Shown: one piece after another, positions 7,496-15,245 of the stretch
Numbering within the stretch: the stretch's first letter is position 1
Layout of the letters: every line of letters starts with the position of its first letter
Assembly (NCBI GenBank): GCA_963810775.1
Contig: CAWEOT010000015.1
Location: forward strand, 620,001 to 684,000
Reading direction: 5' to 3'
Length of the DNA: 64,000 bases
Origin: DATBVX01 sp963810775
GTDB taxonomy: Bacteria; Pseudomonadota; Gammaproteobacteria; Steroidobacterales; Steroidobacteraceae
Translations under genes and position numbers: made by a program
The notes under the pieces: model-generated
The model's input: only the letters and a program-made list of their open reading frames with translations
Database searches by the model: none
Told to the model about the DNA's origin: nothing

Positions 7496-9424
7496 TCAAT
7501 CCTCCAAAACAGTGCGGCCGCGGCTCGCGACTTCGCGGGACAGACGCTGGGCGAGCGCGTCGAGCGGCATCGTTCCGAGGTCTTTCCCGTTGCGCGTGCG
7601 CACGGCCAGAGAATTCGATTCGACTTCCCTATCGCCCGCCACCAGAAGGTACGGGATGCGCTGCAACGTGTGCTCGCGGATTTTAAAGCCGACCTTCTCG
7701 TTTCGCAAATCTGTTTCGACCCGAAGCCCCTGATTTTTCAGGATTTCAGCGGCGCGCCGCACGTATTCAGCCTGTTTCTCAGTGATATTGAGCACCACCG
7801 CCTGCACCGGCGAGAGCCAGCTGGGCAGGCGGCCCGCATGATGCTCAATCAGGATGCCGAGAAAGCGTTCCAGCGACCCGAAAATCGCCTGGTGCAGCAT
7901 GATCGGCGTGTGCTTCTGGCTGTCCTCGGCAATGTAGGTCGCACCCAACCTGCCGGGCATGTTGAGGTCCACCTGCAACGTCCCGCATTGCCAATCCCGC
8001 CCGATCGCATCGCGCAGCACGAATTCCAGTTTTGGCCCGTAGAAAGCGCCCTCTCCCGGGTTCAGCTCACATTCGATTCCCGCCGCGACGGCCGCGGCCC
8101 GTAACGCTGCTTCGGCGCGGTCCCAGGTCGCATCATCACCCACCCGCTTGGGTGGACGATCCGCGAACTTGACCCGCACTTCCTCGAAGCCGAAGTCGTT
8201 ATAGATTGACATCAGCAGCTTGATCACTGCCGCGGATTCGACTGCGACCTGATCTTCCGTACAGAAGATGTGCGCGTCGTCCTGCGTAAACGCGCGCACA
8301 CGCATGATTCCGTGCAAGGCTCCGGACGGTTCATAGCGATGAAGTTTCCCGAACTCGGCCAGGCGCACCGGCAGTTCGCGATAGCTGCGCAGTCCGTGCT
8401 TGAAGATCTGGATATGGCCGGGGCAGTTCATCGGCTTGATCGCGTACACGCGCTCATCTGGCGTACGGGTGAGGTACATGTTCTCGCCGAACTTTTCGAG
8501 ATGGCCGGACTGCTGCCACAAGCTCACGTCCATCATTTCCGGCGCATTCACTTCCGTGAAGCCTGCATCGGCCTGCCGCTCACGCATATAGCGAATTAGT
8601 GTCTGAAAAATTGCCCAGCCTTTCGGATGCCAGAAGACGGCACCGGGCGCCTCCTCCTGGAAATGAAACAGGTCCTGTTCCTTGCCAATGCGTCGATGGT
8701 CGCGCTTCTCCGCCTCTTCCAGTCTTAGTAAGTAGGCCTTGAGCGATTTATCGTCGGCCCAGGCAGTACCGTAGATCCGCTGCAACATCTCGTTGCGCGA
8801 ATCGCCACGCCAATACGCCCCCGCGACCTTCATCAACTTGAATGCCTTGAGCTTGCCGGTGCTCGGCACATGAGGGCCGCGGCACAGATCGACGAAATCG
8901 CCCTGTCCGTACAGGCTGATTTCCTCGCTGGCGGGAATCGAAGCGATGATTTCCGCCTTGTAGATCTCGCCTTGCTTGCGAAAGAACTCCACCGCCTCGT
9001 CACGCGCCATCACCGTGCGGTTCACCTTCAGATCCGCATTGGCAATTTCGTGCATGCGGGTCTCGATCGCGGCCAGATCCTCCGGCGTGAAAGGCCGTTT
9101 GAACGCGAAGTCGTAGTAGAAGCCGTCCTCGATCACCGGACCGATCGTTACCTGCGCTTCCGGGAACAGTTGCTTAACGGCTTGCGCCAACAGGTGCGCG
9201 GTCGAATGGCGGATGACTTCGAGACCTTCCGGATCGCGATCGGTGACGATGCTGACCCTGGCGTCCCCGCCAACGACGAAGGAAGTATCGACGACTTTGC
9301 CATCGACCCTTCCGGCCAGCGCCGCGCGGCGCAAACCAGCGCCAATGCTGCCCGCCACCTCATCGATCGTCACCGGGCGGTCGAAGTGCTTTTGGCTGCC
9401 ATCTGGCAAAGTGATAACGGGCAT
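7496..9424 (-). CDS. thrS: Threonine--tRNA ligase
   Basis: Class II threonyl-tRNA synthetase, 642 aa from the ATG at 9424 ('MPVITLPDGSQ', the family's standard start). Domains in order: TGS (1-62), editing domain with 'HSTAHLLAQAVK' and the Zn/editing Cys-His region (about 65-225), catalytic core with motifs 2 and 3, and the HGTP anticodon-binding domain (about 535-640). The frame continues upstream to another ATG at 9460, but that codon lies in the loop of an intrinsic terminator hairpin and lacks a Shine-Dalgarno. The chosen ATG also has no clear Shine-Dalgarno. It heads the translation operon; its stop is followed after 3 bp by the infC AUC. Confidence 0.95.
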   Translation of the reverse strand: MPVITLPDGSQKHFDRPVTIDEVAGSIGAGLRRAALAGRVDGKVVDTSFVVGGDARVSIVTDRDPEGLEVIRHSTAHLLAQAVKQLFPEAQVTIGPVIEDGFYYDFAFKRPFTPEDLAAIETRMHEIANADLKVNRTVMARDEAVEFFRKQGEIYKAEIIASIPASEEISLYGQGDFVDLCRGPHVPSTGKLKAFKLMKVAGAYWRGDSRNEMLQRIYGTAWADDKSLKAYLLRLEEAEKRDHRRIGKEQDLFHFQEEAPGAVFWHPKGWAIFQTLIRYMRERQADAGFTEVNAPEMMDVSLWQQSGHLEKFGENMYLTRTPDERVYAIKPMNCPGHIQIFKHGLRSYRELPVRLAEFGKLHRYEPSGALHGIMRVRAFTQDDAHIFCTEDQVAVESAAVIKLLMSIYNDFGFEEVRVKFADRPPKRVGDDATWDRAEAALRAAAVAAGIECELNPGEGAFYGPKLEFVLRDAIGRDWQCGTLQVDLNMPGRLGATYIAEDSQKHTPIMLHQAIFGSLERFLGILIEHHAGRLPSWLSPVQAVVLNITEKQAEYVRRAAEILKNQGLRVETDLRNEKVGFKIREHTLQRIPYLLVAGDREVESNSLAVRTRNGKDLGTMPLDALAQRLSREVASRGRTVLED

Positions 9425-9442
9425 CTTGATCACATCAGCAAC

Positions 9443-9475
9443 AAAAAAGGGCGCTCCCATCAGTGAGACCGCCCT
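9443..9475 (-). terminator. Intrinsic terminator between tRNA-Val and thrS (possible attenuator)
   Basis: On the minus strand a 12-bp stem with one mismatch (AGGGCGGTCTCA / TGGGAGCGCCCT), a CTGA loop and an immediate run of six T's (complement of 9443-9448). It starts 9 bp after the tRNA-Val CCA and ends 18 bp before the thrS ATG. No room remains for a thrS promoter downstream of it, so thrS and its operon must be reached by read-through or by a promoter whose transcript passes this hairpin. Confidence 0.85.
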
Positions 9476-9484
9476 TCGTCTTGG

Positions 9485-9559
9485 TGGTGGGCGCGGCTGG
9501 GATCGAACCAGCGACCCTCGCCTTGTCGAGGCGATGCTCTACCGCTGAGCTACGCGCCC
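9485..9559 (-). tRNA. tRNA-Val (anticodon GAC), with C at position 33
   Basis: Minus-strand cloverleaf: acceptor GGGCGCG/CGCGCCC, D stem GCTC/GAGC, anticodon stem TCGCC/GGCGA with loop TCGACAA, T arm GCTGG/CCAGC with loop TTCGATC, discriminator A and encoded CCA. The loop gives anticodon GAC (Val). Position 33, nearly always U in tRNAs, is C here. The gene lies between uvrB and thrS on the same strand. Confidence 0.9.
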
Positions 9560-9625
9560 GTCCTGACTTCCTGTCAAAAAAAGGGGCGCCAAAGATACTG
9601 AACGACCCACTATGGCGCAAGCAAC

Positions 9626-11647
9626 TCAGCCCGCCTTGCTGTCCGGCAGACCGAGCTCGGCTTTGCGCAAGCCGGCGATCTCGTCTCGGATCCGCGCCGC
9701 TGCCTCGAACTCCAGATTGCGTGCCAAGCGGAACATTTCCTGTTCGAGTTTCCTGATGCGTTTAAGGATCTGTTCCGGCGCCATGCGTTCATAGCGCGGC
9801 GTGCTCTCGGCAACACGGCGATCACGTCCGCCCGACTCAGGACGCGCCCCCTCCATGATGTCAGTGACGGACTTGATGATGCCCCGGGGCGTAATGCCAT
9901 GATGCGCGTTGAACTCGATCTGTCTGTTACGGCGGCGTTCGGTTTCCCGCATCGCGCGTTGAATGGATCCGGTGATCTGATCGGCGTAGAGGATCGCCCT
10001 GCCCCGCAGGTTGCGCGCCGCCCTGCCGATCGTCTGGATCAGTGATCCTTCCGAGCGCAGAAATCCCTCCTTGTCCGCATCCAGTATCGCGACCAGCGAC
10101 ACCTCGGGCATGTCGAGGCCCTCGCGCAACAAGTTGATTCCCACCAACACGTCGAACTTCCCGAGTCTGAGATCGCGAATGAGCTCAGTGCGTTCGACGG
10201 TCTCGATATCTGAATGCAGGTAACGAACCCGCACGCCGTGTTCGTGCAGGTAGTCCGTAAGGTCCTCGGCCATCCGCTTGGTGAGGGTGGTAATCAGCAC
10301 GCGCTCGTGCAGGGCTACGCGCAGGTTGATCTCGGAGAGCACATCATCAACCTGCGTGCGTACCGGGCGGATCTCGACCTCGGGATCGACGAGGCCGGTC
10401 GGGCGGACGACCTGCTCAACGATCTGTCCTGAACGCTGTCGTTCGTACGGCCCAGGGGTTGCGGACACGAAAATCGCCTGCGGAGCGAGTTGCTCGAACT
10501 CATCGAAGCGCAGCGGCCGGTTATCTAGCGCCGAAGGTAATCGAAACCCGTACTCGACCAGCGTCTCCTTGCGTGACCGATCGCCACGGTACATCGCACC
10601 GAGCTGCGGAATCGTCTGGTGACTCTCGTCGATGACCAGGAGCGCGTTACGCGGCAGGTAGTCGAACAGACATGGCGGCGGCTCCCCCGCCTGGCGTCCG
10701 GACAGATACCTGGAGTAGTTCTCGATTCCCGCGCAGTAACCGACTTCGTTCATCATCTCCAGGTCGAAACGCGTGCGCTGTTCCAGGCGCTGTGCCTCGA
10801 CGAGCTTGCCGGCAGAGCGCAGCTCCAGCAGCCGGCCGCGCAGCTCGTCACGGATCTGGTCGAGCGCACCCGTGATTCGTTCCTTGGGCGTGACGTAGTG
10901 TGTCGATGGAAACACCGTAAGTCGCGGCACCTTGCGCGATACTTCTCCCGTCAGCGGGTCAAAATAACTCAGGGATTCGACCTGGTCGTCGAAGAGCTCG
11001 ACGCGAACCGCTTCACGCTCAGCCTCCGCCGGGAAGATGTCGATGACATCGCCACGCACTCGGTAGGTGCCCTGCGACAAGTCCAGCTCATTGCGTGTGT
11101 ACTGCATGTCCGCGAGGCGACGCAGGAGCTTGCGCTGATCGAGTGGCTCGCCACGCACCAGATGCAGCACCATGCTGAGGTACGCCTGTGGATCGCCCAG
11201 GCCGTAGATCGCAGAAACGGTGGCCACGATGATCGAGTCCGGACGCTCCAGCAGTGCTTTGGTCGCAGACAGGCGCATCTGTTCGATGTGCTCGTTGATG
11301 GAAGCGTCCTTCTCGATGTACGTATCCGATGAGGGTACGTACGCTTCCGGCTGGTAGTAGTCGTAGTAGGAAACAAAGTATTCAACCGCGCTGCGCGGAA
11401 AGAACTCGCGGAATTCCCCGTACAGTTGCGCCGCAAGGGTCTTGTTGTGCGCGAGCACCAGCGTCGGCCGTTGGACGGCTTCGATCACGTTGGCGATCGT
11501 GAATGTCTTGCCCGAGCCCGTGACTCCGAGCAGAGTCTGGTGCGACAGCCCATTCGTCAGACCGTCGATCAGCTTGGTGATCGCTTCAGGCTGATCACCC
11601 GCAGGACGATAGCCTGCAATGAGTTCGAACTCGGGTTGTTTGTCCAT
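9626..11647 (-). CDS. uvrB: UvrABC system protein B
   Basis: Excinuclease subunit B, 673 aa from the ATG at 11647 ('MDKQPEFELIAGYRPAGDQP'), the same length as E. coli UvrB. Walker A 'GVTGSGKT' (about 39-46), the beta-hairpin region 'YYDYYQPEAYVP', helicase motifs ('LVIDESH', 'TIGRAARN') and the C-terminal UVR domain (about 630-665) that contacts UvrC are all visible. It verifies damage after UvrA loading in nucleotide excision repair. The open frame extends 51 codons further up but that part is not conserved. It is divergent from the aminotransferase; no LexA box is obvious in the 70-bp gap. A T7 run behind a weak inverted repeat (9570-9612) may terminate it. Confidence 0.96.
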   Translation of the reverse strand: MDKQPEFELIAGYRPAGDQPEAITKLIDGLTNGLSHQTLLGVTGSGKTFTIANVIEAVQRPTLVLAHNKTLAAQLYGEFREFFPRSAVEYFVSYYDYYQPEAYVPSSDTYIEKDASINEHIEQMRLSATKALLERPDSIIVATVSAIYGLGDPQAYLSMVLHLVRGEPLDQRKLLRRLADMQYTRNELDLSQGTYRVRGDVIDIFPAEAEREAVRVELFDDQVESLSYFDPLTGEVSRKVPRLTVFPSTHYVTPKERITGALDQIRDELRGRLLELRSAGKLVEAQRLEQRTRFDLEMMNEVGYCAGIENYSRYLSGRQAGEPPPCLFDYLPRNALLVIDESHQTIPQLGAMYRGDRSRKETLVEYGFRLPSALDNRPLRFDEFEQLAPQAIFVSATPGPYERQRSGQIVEQVVRPTGLVDPEVEIRPVRTQVDDVLSEINLRVALHERVLITTLTKRMAEDLTDYLHEHGVRVRYLHSDIETVERTELIRDLRLGKFDVLVGINLLREGLDMPEVSLVAILDADKEGFLRSEGSLIQTIGRAARNLRGRAILYADQITGSIQRAMRETERRRNRQIEFNAHHGITPRGIIKSVTDIMEGARPESGGRDRRVAESTPRYERMAPEQILKRIRKLEQEMFRLARNLEFEAAARIRDEIAGLRKAELGLPDSKAG

Positions 11648-11717
11648 TCTGTGATCGGTGCGCTGACCGGGCGGAAGCCCTAAACTACGCGCTGACTCAA
11701 CTTCGCGGTGGTGACCA

Positions 11718-12929
11718 GTGAGTGTACCAGTCTCCCGGCGCGTCCAACGCGTCAAGCCCTCTCCAACTTTGGCGGTTACGGCGCGAGCTGCGCGCCTCAA
11801 GGCGGAAGGTCACGACATCATCGGCCTCGGCGCGGGCGAACCGGACTTCGACACGCCGATCCACATCGCGGATGCCGGTGTCGCCGCGATTCGCTCCGGG
11901 TTCACACGCTACACGGCAGTCGAGGGTATCAACGAGCTCAAGGACGCGATCATCGGCAAGTTCAGGCGCGATAACGGCCTCGACTACACGCGAGCACAAG
12001 TTCTCGTATCCAGCGGCGCCAAGCAGACTGTTTACAACCTTTGCGCAGCCATCCTCGACCCCGAGGATGAAGCCATCATTCCGGCGCCTTACTGGGTCTC
12101 GTATCCCGACATGGTCTTACTCTCCGACGGCAAACCAGTAACGGTGTTCGCCGGCGCAGACCAGGGCTACAAGATCACGCCCGCGCAACTGGCAGCTGCG
12201 ATTACGCCCCGTACCCGGCTCTTTCTCCTCAACAGCCCCTGCAATCCGACCGGCGCGGCGTACACGCGTGCGGAACTGGTCGCGCTGGGCGACGTGCTGT
12301 TGGCCCATCCGCGCATCGTGATCGGCACCGATGACATGTACGAGCACATCTATTGGGGTGCCGAGCCGTTTTGCAGCCTGGTTACCGCGGTGCCGGCGCT
12401 CTATGACCGTACGGTGACGATCAACGGCTGCTCGAAGGCCTACGCGATGACCGGCTGGCGCATCGGATATTGCGGAGGACCCCAGGAAGTCATCACAGCG
12501 ATGGGGACGATTCAGGGTCAGTCCACGTCCAATGCCGCGAGCATGAGCCAGAAAGCCGCGACCGTGGCGCTGAACAGCGATCAAACCTGCGTTGCGGAAA
12601 TGAATCGCCAGTTCAAGGCCCGGCACGACTTCATCGTGCAGGGACTCAATGGCCTCCCCGGCGTGTCCTGTCTCCCCGGTGCGGGGACGTTCTATGCCTT
12701 TGCCGACGTCACTGGCGCAATGATCGCGACCAACTGCAAGGATGACGGGGCGTTTGCTGAGTACCTGCTCGCGAACGCCGGCGTGGCCGTCGTGCCCGGC
12801 ACCGGTTTCGGCGCCCCCGGGCATATCCGCCTGTCATTTGCGTGCAGCATGACTACGCTCGAGGACGCGGTCGGGCGGATGCGACGCGCCCTCGCCGGAA
12901 GCACTGTGAACCGGGTGAAAACGGCGTAA
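11718..12929 (+). CDS. aspC: Aspartate aminotransferase (class I, subgroup Ib type)
   Basis: A 403-aa fold-type I PLP enzyme. Conserved features are 'GLGAGEPDFDTP' (about 36-47), 'GAKQTVYN' phosphate-binding region, 'NSPCNPTGA' (Asn contacting the cofactor), 'GTDDMYEHIYWG' (Asp/Tyr pair), and the Schiff-base lysine in 'NGCSKAYAMTGWRIGY' (about 240). It transfers amino groups between aspartate and 2-oxoglutarate; related enzymes also accept aromatic or prephenate substrates, so substrate range is uncertain. The start is GTG at 11718 with the conserved 'VSRRVQRVKPSPTLAV' just after. It is transcribed divergently from uvrB. Confidence 0.9.
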   Translation: MSVPVSRRVQRVKPSPTLAVTARAARLKAEGHDIIGLGAGEPDFDTPIHIADAGVAAIRSGFTRYTAVEGINELKDAIIGKFRRDNGLDYTRAQVLVSSGAKQTVYNLCAAILDPEDEAIIPAPYWVSYPDMVLLSDGKPVTVFAGADQGYKITPAQLAAAITPRTRLFLLNSPCNPTGAAYTRAELVALGDVLLAHPRIVIGTDDMYEHIYWGAEPFCSLVTAVPALYDRTVTINGCSKAYAMTGWRIGYCGGPQEVITAMGTIQGQSTSNAASMSQKAATVALNSDQTCVAEMNRQFKARHDFIVQGLNGLPGVSCLPGAGTFYAFADVTGAMIATNCKDDGAFAEYLLANAGVAVVPGTGFGAPGHIRLSFACSMTTLEDAVGRMRRALAGSTVNRVKTA

Positions 12930-12993
12930 TTGCGCGCTTGGGGCTTGGTTGACGGCCCCGGGTCGCTCCCGCAGAATTCGCCGCCTTTCCGGT

Positions 12994-13069
12994 TCCGCCG
13001 TAGCTCAGTCGGTAGAGCGAGGGACTGTTAATCCCCAGGTCGGAGGTTCGAGTCCTCCCGGCGGAGCCA
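12994..13069 (+). tRNA. tRNA-Asn (anticodon GTT)
   Basis: Complete cloverleaf: acceptor TCCGCCG/CGGCGGA, D arm GCTC/GAGC, anticodon stem AGGGA/TCCCC (one mismatch) with loop CTGTTAA (anticodon GTT), T arm GGAGG/CCTCC with TTCGAGT, discriminator G and encoded CCA. Confidence 0.95.
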
Positions 13070-13251
13070 TCCTGTCAGCGCATTTTTCCTCTGGCGCCGC
13101 CACGCCGGAATGCGGATACTGTTGCGCACGGAATTCCAAATCCGGCACATACGCCCGACGAATTTTGAACCATCTTCCGCGACGCGCGGCTGCTTGCCGC
13201 AGTCGTATTTGGACGATCCGCCTTACGCAAATCATGTAAAGGGGTCAGACA

Positions 13252-13635
13252 ATGGCAGCAAAGAAGACACGTACACGTCGCAAGGTCCGCGCTAAGAAGG
13301 CAAAAACAACTGCACGCAAGCGCCCGGTGAGAGCCAAGGTACGCCAGCGCACGGCCGCCAGAAAACTGCGCCGCAGCGTGCGCAAGGTGGGGAGAAAAGT
13401 TGCCCGCCGAACGCGCCGGGCAGCACGCAAGCTCGGGCGCGCGACGCGGCGTACTGCGCGCCGCGTGGGACGCTCGGCGAGCCGCGCCATCAAGAAAGGT
13501 GCAGTGTCGATCAATCAGGCCACATCAGCGGCCGAGAAAGGCGCGACGACCGCCGTTATCGGCGCCACCACGGCCGTCGAAAGCGCAGCCGACGCGATGC
13601 AATCCGCAGTCGTAACGGCTACGGACAAGGTCTGA
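13252..13635 (+). CDS. Lys/Arg/Ala-rich histone H1-like protein
   Basis: A 127-aa protein in two parts. Residues 1-83 are extremely basic, built of Lys, Arg, Ala and Thr with loosely repeated RR/AR/VGRK units and no acidic residues. Residues 84-127 are Ala/Thr/Ser-rich, mildly acidic and probably amphipathic ('ATTAVIGATTAVESAADAM'). It resembles bacterial histone H1-like or AlgP-type DNA-binding tails in composition only, since such sequences cannot be traced by homology with certainty. A nucleoid or RNA-binding role is an inference from charge. The ATG has an AAAGGGG Shine-Dalgarno. It stands alone between tRNA-Asn and galU (opposite strand) and is followed by a GC-rich hairpin. Confidence 0.75.
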   Translation: MAAKKTRTRRKVRAKKAKTTARKRPVRAKVRQRTAARKLRRSVRKVGRKVARRTRRAARKLGRATRRTARRVGRSASRAIKKGAVSINQATSAAEKGATTAVIGATTAVESAADAMQSAVVTATDKV

Positions 13636-13655
13636 GTCGATATTTTTCAGTGTGA

Positions 13656-13680
13656 AGCGGCGGGCCTGCGGCCCGCCGCT
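13656..13680 (+). terminator. GC-rich hairpin between convergent genes (probable terminator)
   Basis: A perfect 10-bp stem AGCGGCGGGC / GCCCGCCGCT with a 5-nt loop, 21 bp after the histone-like gene. There is no T tract, so it is a weaker or Rho-assisted terminator; it could serve both the histone-like gene and galU on the other strand. Confidence 0.55.
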
Positions 13681-13757
13681 CACCCTTTACCCCGCTGATC
13701 GCAGTTCCAGCCGATATTCGGCGCGCCACCGTCAGCCCCGCTCCTATTTGCCCTGGT

Positions 13758-14660
13758 TCAGGCGCGCTTGCGTCGTGTCGCTGCCAGATCGAGAAGATAT
13801 TTCTCGAACTCGGCACCGAGACTCGAATGGTTCAACGCGTACTCGACCGTCGCCTGCAGGTAGCCCAGCTTGCTGCCGCAATCATAGCGGCGCCCCTCGA
13901 ACTGGTACGCGAACACCGGTTCCTCGGCGAGCAGGGCCGCGATCCCGTCCGTGAGCTGAATTTCGCCACCCGCGCCACGTCCGGTTGTCTCGAGCTTCTC
14001 GAAAATACGCGGCGTCAGGATGTAGCGACCGACGACCGCGAGGGTTGAGGGTGCGGTCGCCGGCTTGGGCTTCTCCACGATGCTGTCGACGCGGCTGACG
14101 CGACCATTGGCCGCGCTGCTTGCGACGATACCGTAACGCTCGGTCTCGTTACGCGGGACTTGCTGGACGCCGAGAACGCTGCAGTGATGTTGCTCGTAGA
14201 CATCGGCCATCTGGCGCAAGCACGGAACCTTTGCATCGATGAGGTCATCGGCCAGGTGCACAAAAAACGGCTCGTGCCCCACCACGGGCCGCGCACAAAG
14301 AACGGCGTGCCCCAGCCCAAGCGGCGCCGGCTGGCGGATGTACACACAACTGGCCCACGACGGCAGGATGCCGCGCAGTGACTCGAGCAATTCATGTTTA
14401 CCCTGGGCCTCGAGCGCGGCCTCGAGTTCGCGATCCGAATCGAAATGATCTTCGATGGCGCGTTTGGAACTGCCTGTAATGAACACTAGATTGCGCGCAC
14501 CAGCGGAGAGGGCTTCCTCGGCCGCGTATTGGATCAGCGGCTTGTCCACGATGGGCAACATCTCTTTGGGACTTGCCTTGGTCGCAGGCAGAAATCGGGT
14601 ACCGCGCCCCGCAACCGGGAAGACGGCGGCGCGGATCGGGCTGGAAGGGGCCATGGGCAT
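13758..14660 (-). CDS. galU: UTP--glucose-1-phosphate uridylyltransferase
   Basis: GalU, 300 aa from ATG 14660 (or 298 aa from the in-frame ATG at 14654; neither has a strong Shine-Dalgarno). The nucleotidyltransferase signature 'AGRGTRFLPATKASPKEMLP' begins at about residue 15; further conserved segments are 'LGLGHAVLCA', 'LADDLID', 'YGIVAS', 'VEKPKP' and 'YDCGSKLGYLQATVEYAL'. It makes UDP-glucose from UTP and glucose-1-phosphate for LPS and polysaccharide synthesis. The frame stays open upstream but is not conserved there. A bulged hairpin separates it from the comEA-like gene upstream. Confidence 0.93.
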   Translation of the reverse strand: MPMAPSSPIRAAVFPVAGRGTRFLPATKASPKEMLPIVDKPLIQYAAEEALSAGARNLVFITGSSKRAIEDHFDSDRELEAALEAQGKHELLESLRGILPSWASCVYIRQPAPLGLGHAVLCARPVVGHEPFFVHLADDLIDAKVPCLRQMADVYEQHHCSVLGVQQVPRNETERYGIVASSAANGRVSRVDSIVEKPKPATAPSTLAVVGRYILTPRIFEKLETTGRGAGGEIQLTDGIAALLAEEPVFAYQFEGRRYDCGSKLGYLQATVEYALNHSSLGAEFEKYLLDLAATRRKRA

Positions 14661-14730
14661 CTCGTTCAGGAATTGAGGCTGCCGATAATACCCGATGGCC
14701 GCGCCTGACCCGCCACCGCACGTTGCCTTC

Positions 14731-14774
14731 GCAGAAGGCGCGCCCCTGCCGTCGCAGGGGCGCCCGCCTTCTGC
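14731..14774 (-). terminator. Long hairpin between comEA-like gene and galU
   Basis: A 19-bp stem with a 2-nt bulge (GCAGAAGGCG-CGCCCCTGC / GCAGGGGCG-CCCGCCTTCTGC) and a CGTC loop, starting 8 bp after the comEA-like stop. No T run follows. Probably ends the comEA-like transcript and isolates galU. Confidence 0.65.
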
Positions 14775-14782
14775 GACGCGCA

Positions 14783-15103
14783 TCACTCGCTTGCTGCGGT
14801 CTTGTCCGATGGCTTGGCAGCCGCCGCCTTGTTCTTTTCAGCCTTTTCGACCCGGATGTTGGCCCGATTCTGCTCGACAACTTTCATTCCGATGCCCTTC
14901 ACCTTGGCGAGTTCGTCCGCGTTCTTGAAAGGACCGTTCTTCTCTCGGTAGTCGACAATCGCCTGTGCGCGCGACAAGCCGATGCCGTTCAGCTCTTTCG
15001 CCAGGGTACGAGCATCCGCAGTGTTGATGTTGACGGGGTCGGCCAACGCGGCCACTGACATCAGCAGGCCTGCCAGCACGATCGCCGGAATTGATTGCTT
15101 CAT
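14783..15103 (-). CDS. ComEA-family helix-hairpin-helix protein
   Basis: A 106-aa protein with a classic signal peptide (cleavage probably after 'VAALA', residue 21) and one ComEA-type helix-hairpin-helix domain (about 23-85: 'VNINTADARTLAKEL', 'GIGLSRAQAIVDYR', 'VKGIGMKVVEQNR'). The tail is Lys/Ala-rich. In competence systems ComEA binds incoming DNA in the periplasm; the many stand-alone proteobacterial homologues like this one are less well understood. A consensus AAGGAGG Shine-Dalgarno precedes the ATG. No other competence gene is near it. Confidence 0.88.
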   Translation of the reverse strand: MKQSIPAIVLAGLLMSVAALADPVNINTADARTLAKELNGIGLSRAQAIVDYREKNGPFKNADELAKVKGIGMKVVEQNRANIRVEKAEKNKAAAAKPSDKTAASE

Positions 15104-15245
15104 TGCTCCTCCTTGAGTCGACTGCGATTCCGATTCATGCGATGACGCGGCATCACGCCGCGAGCCGGCAATGTCCTTTAGTCGTGCCTGCGCGTGAATC
15201 CGCCAATGAAGTGTGAACGTGAAGTTTCAGCTTGCGTGCCGGACT

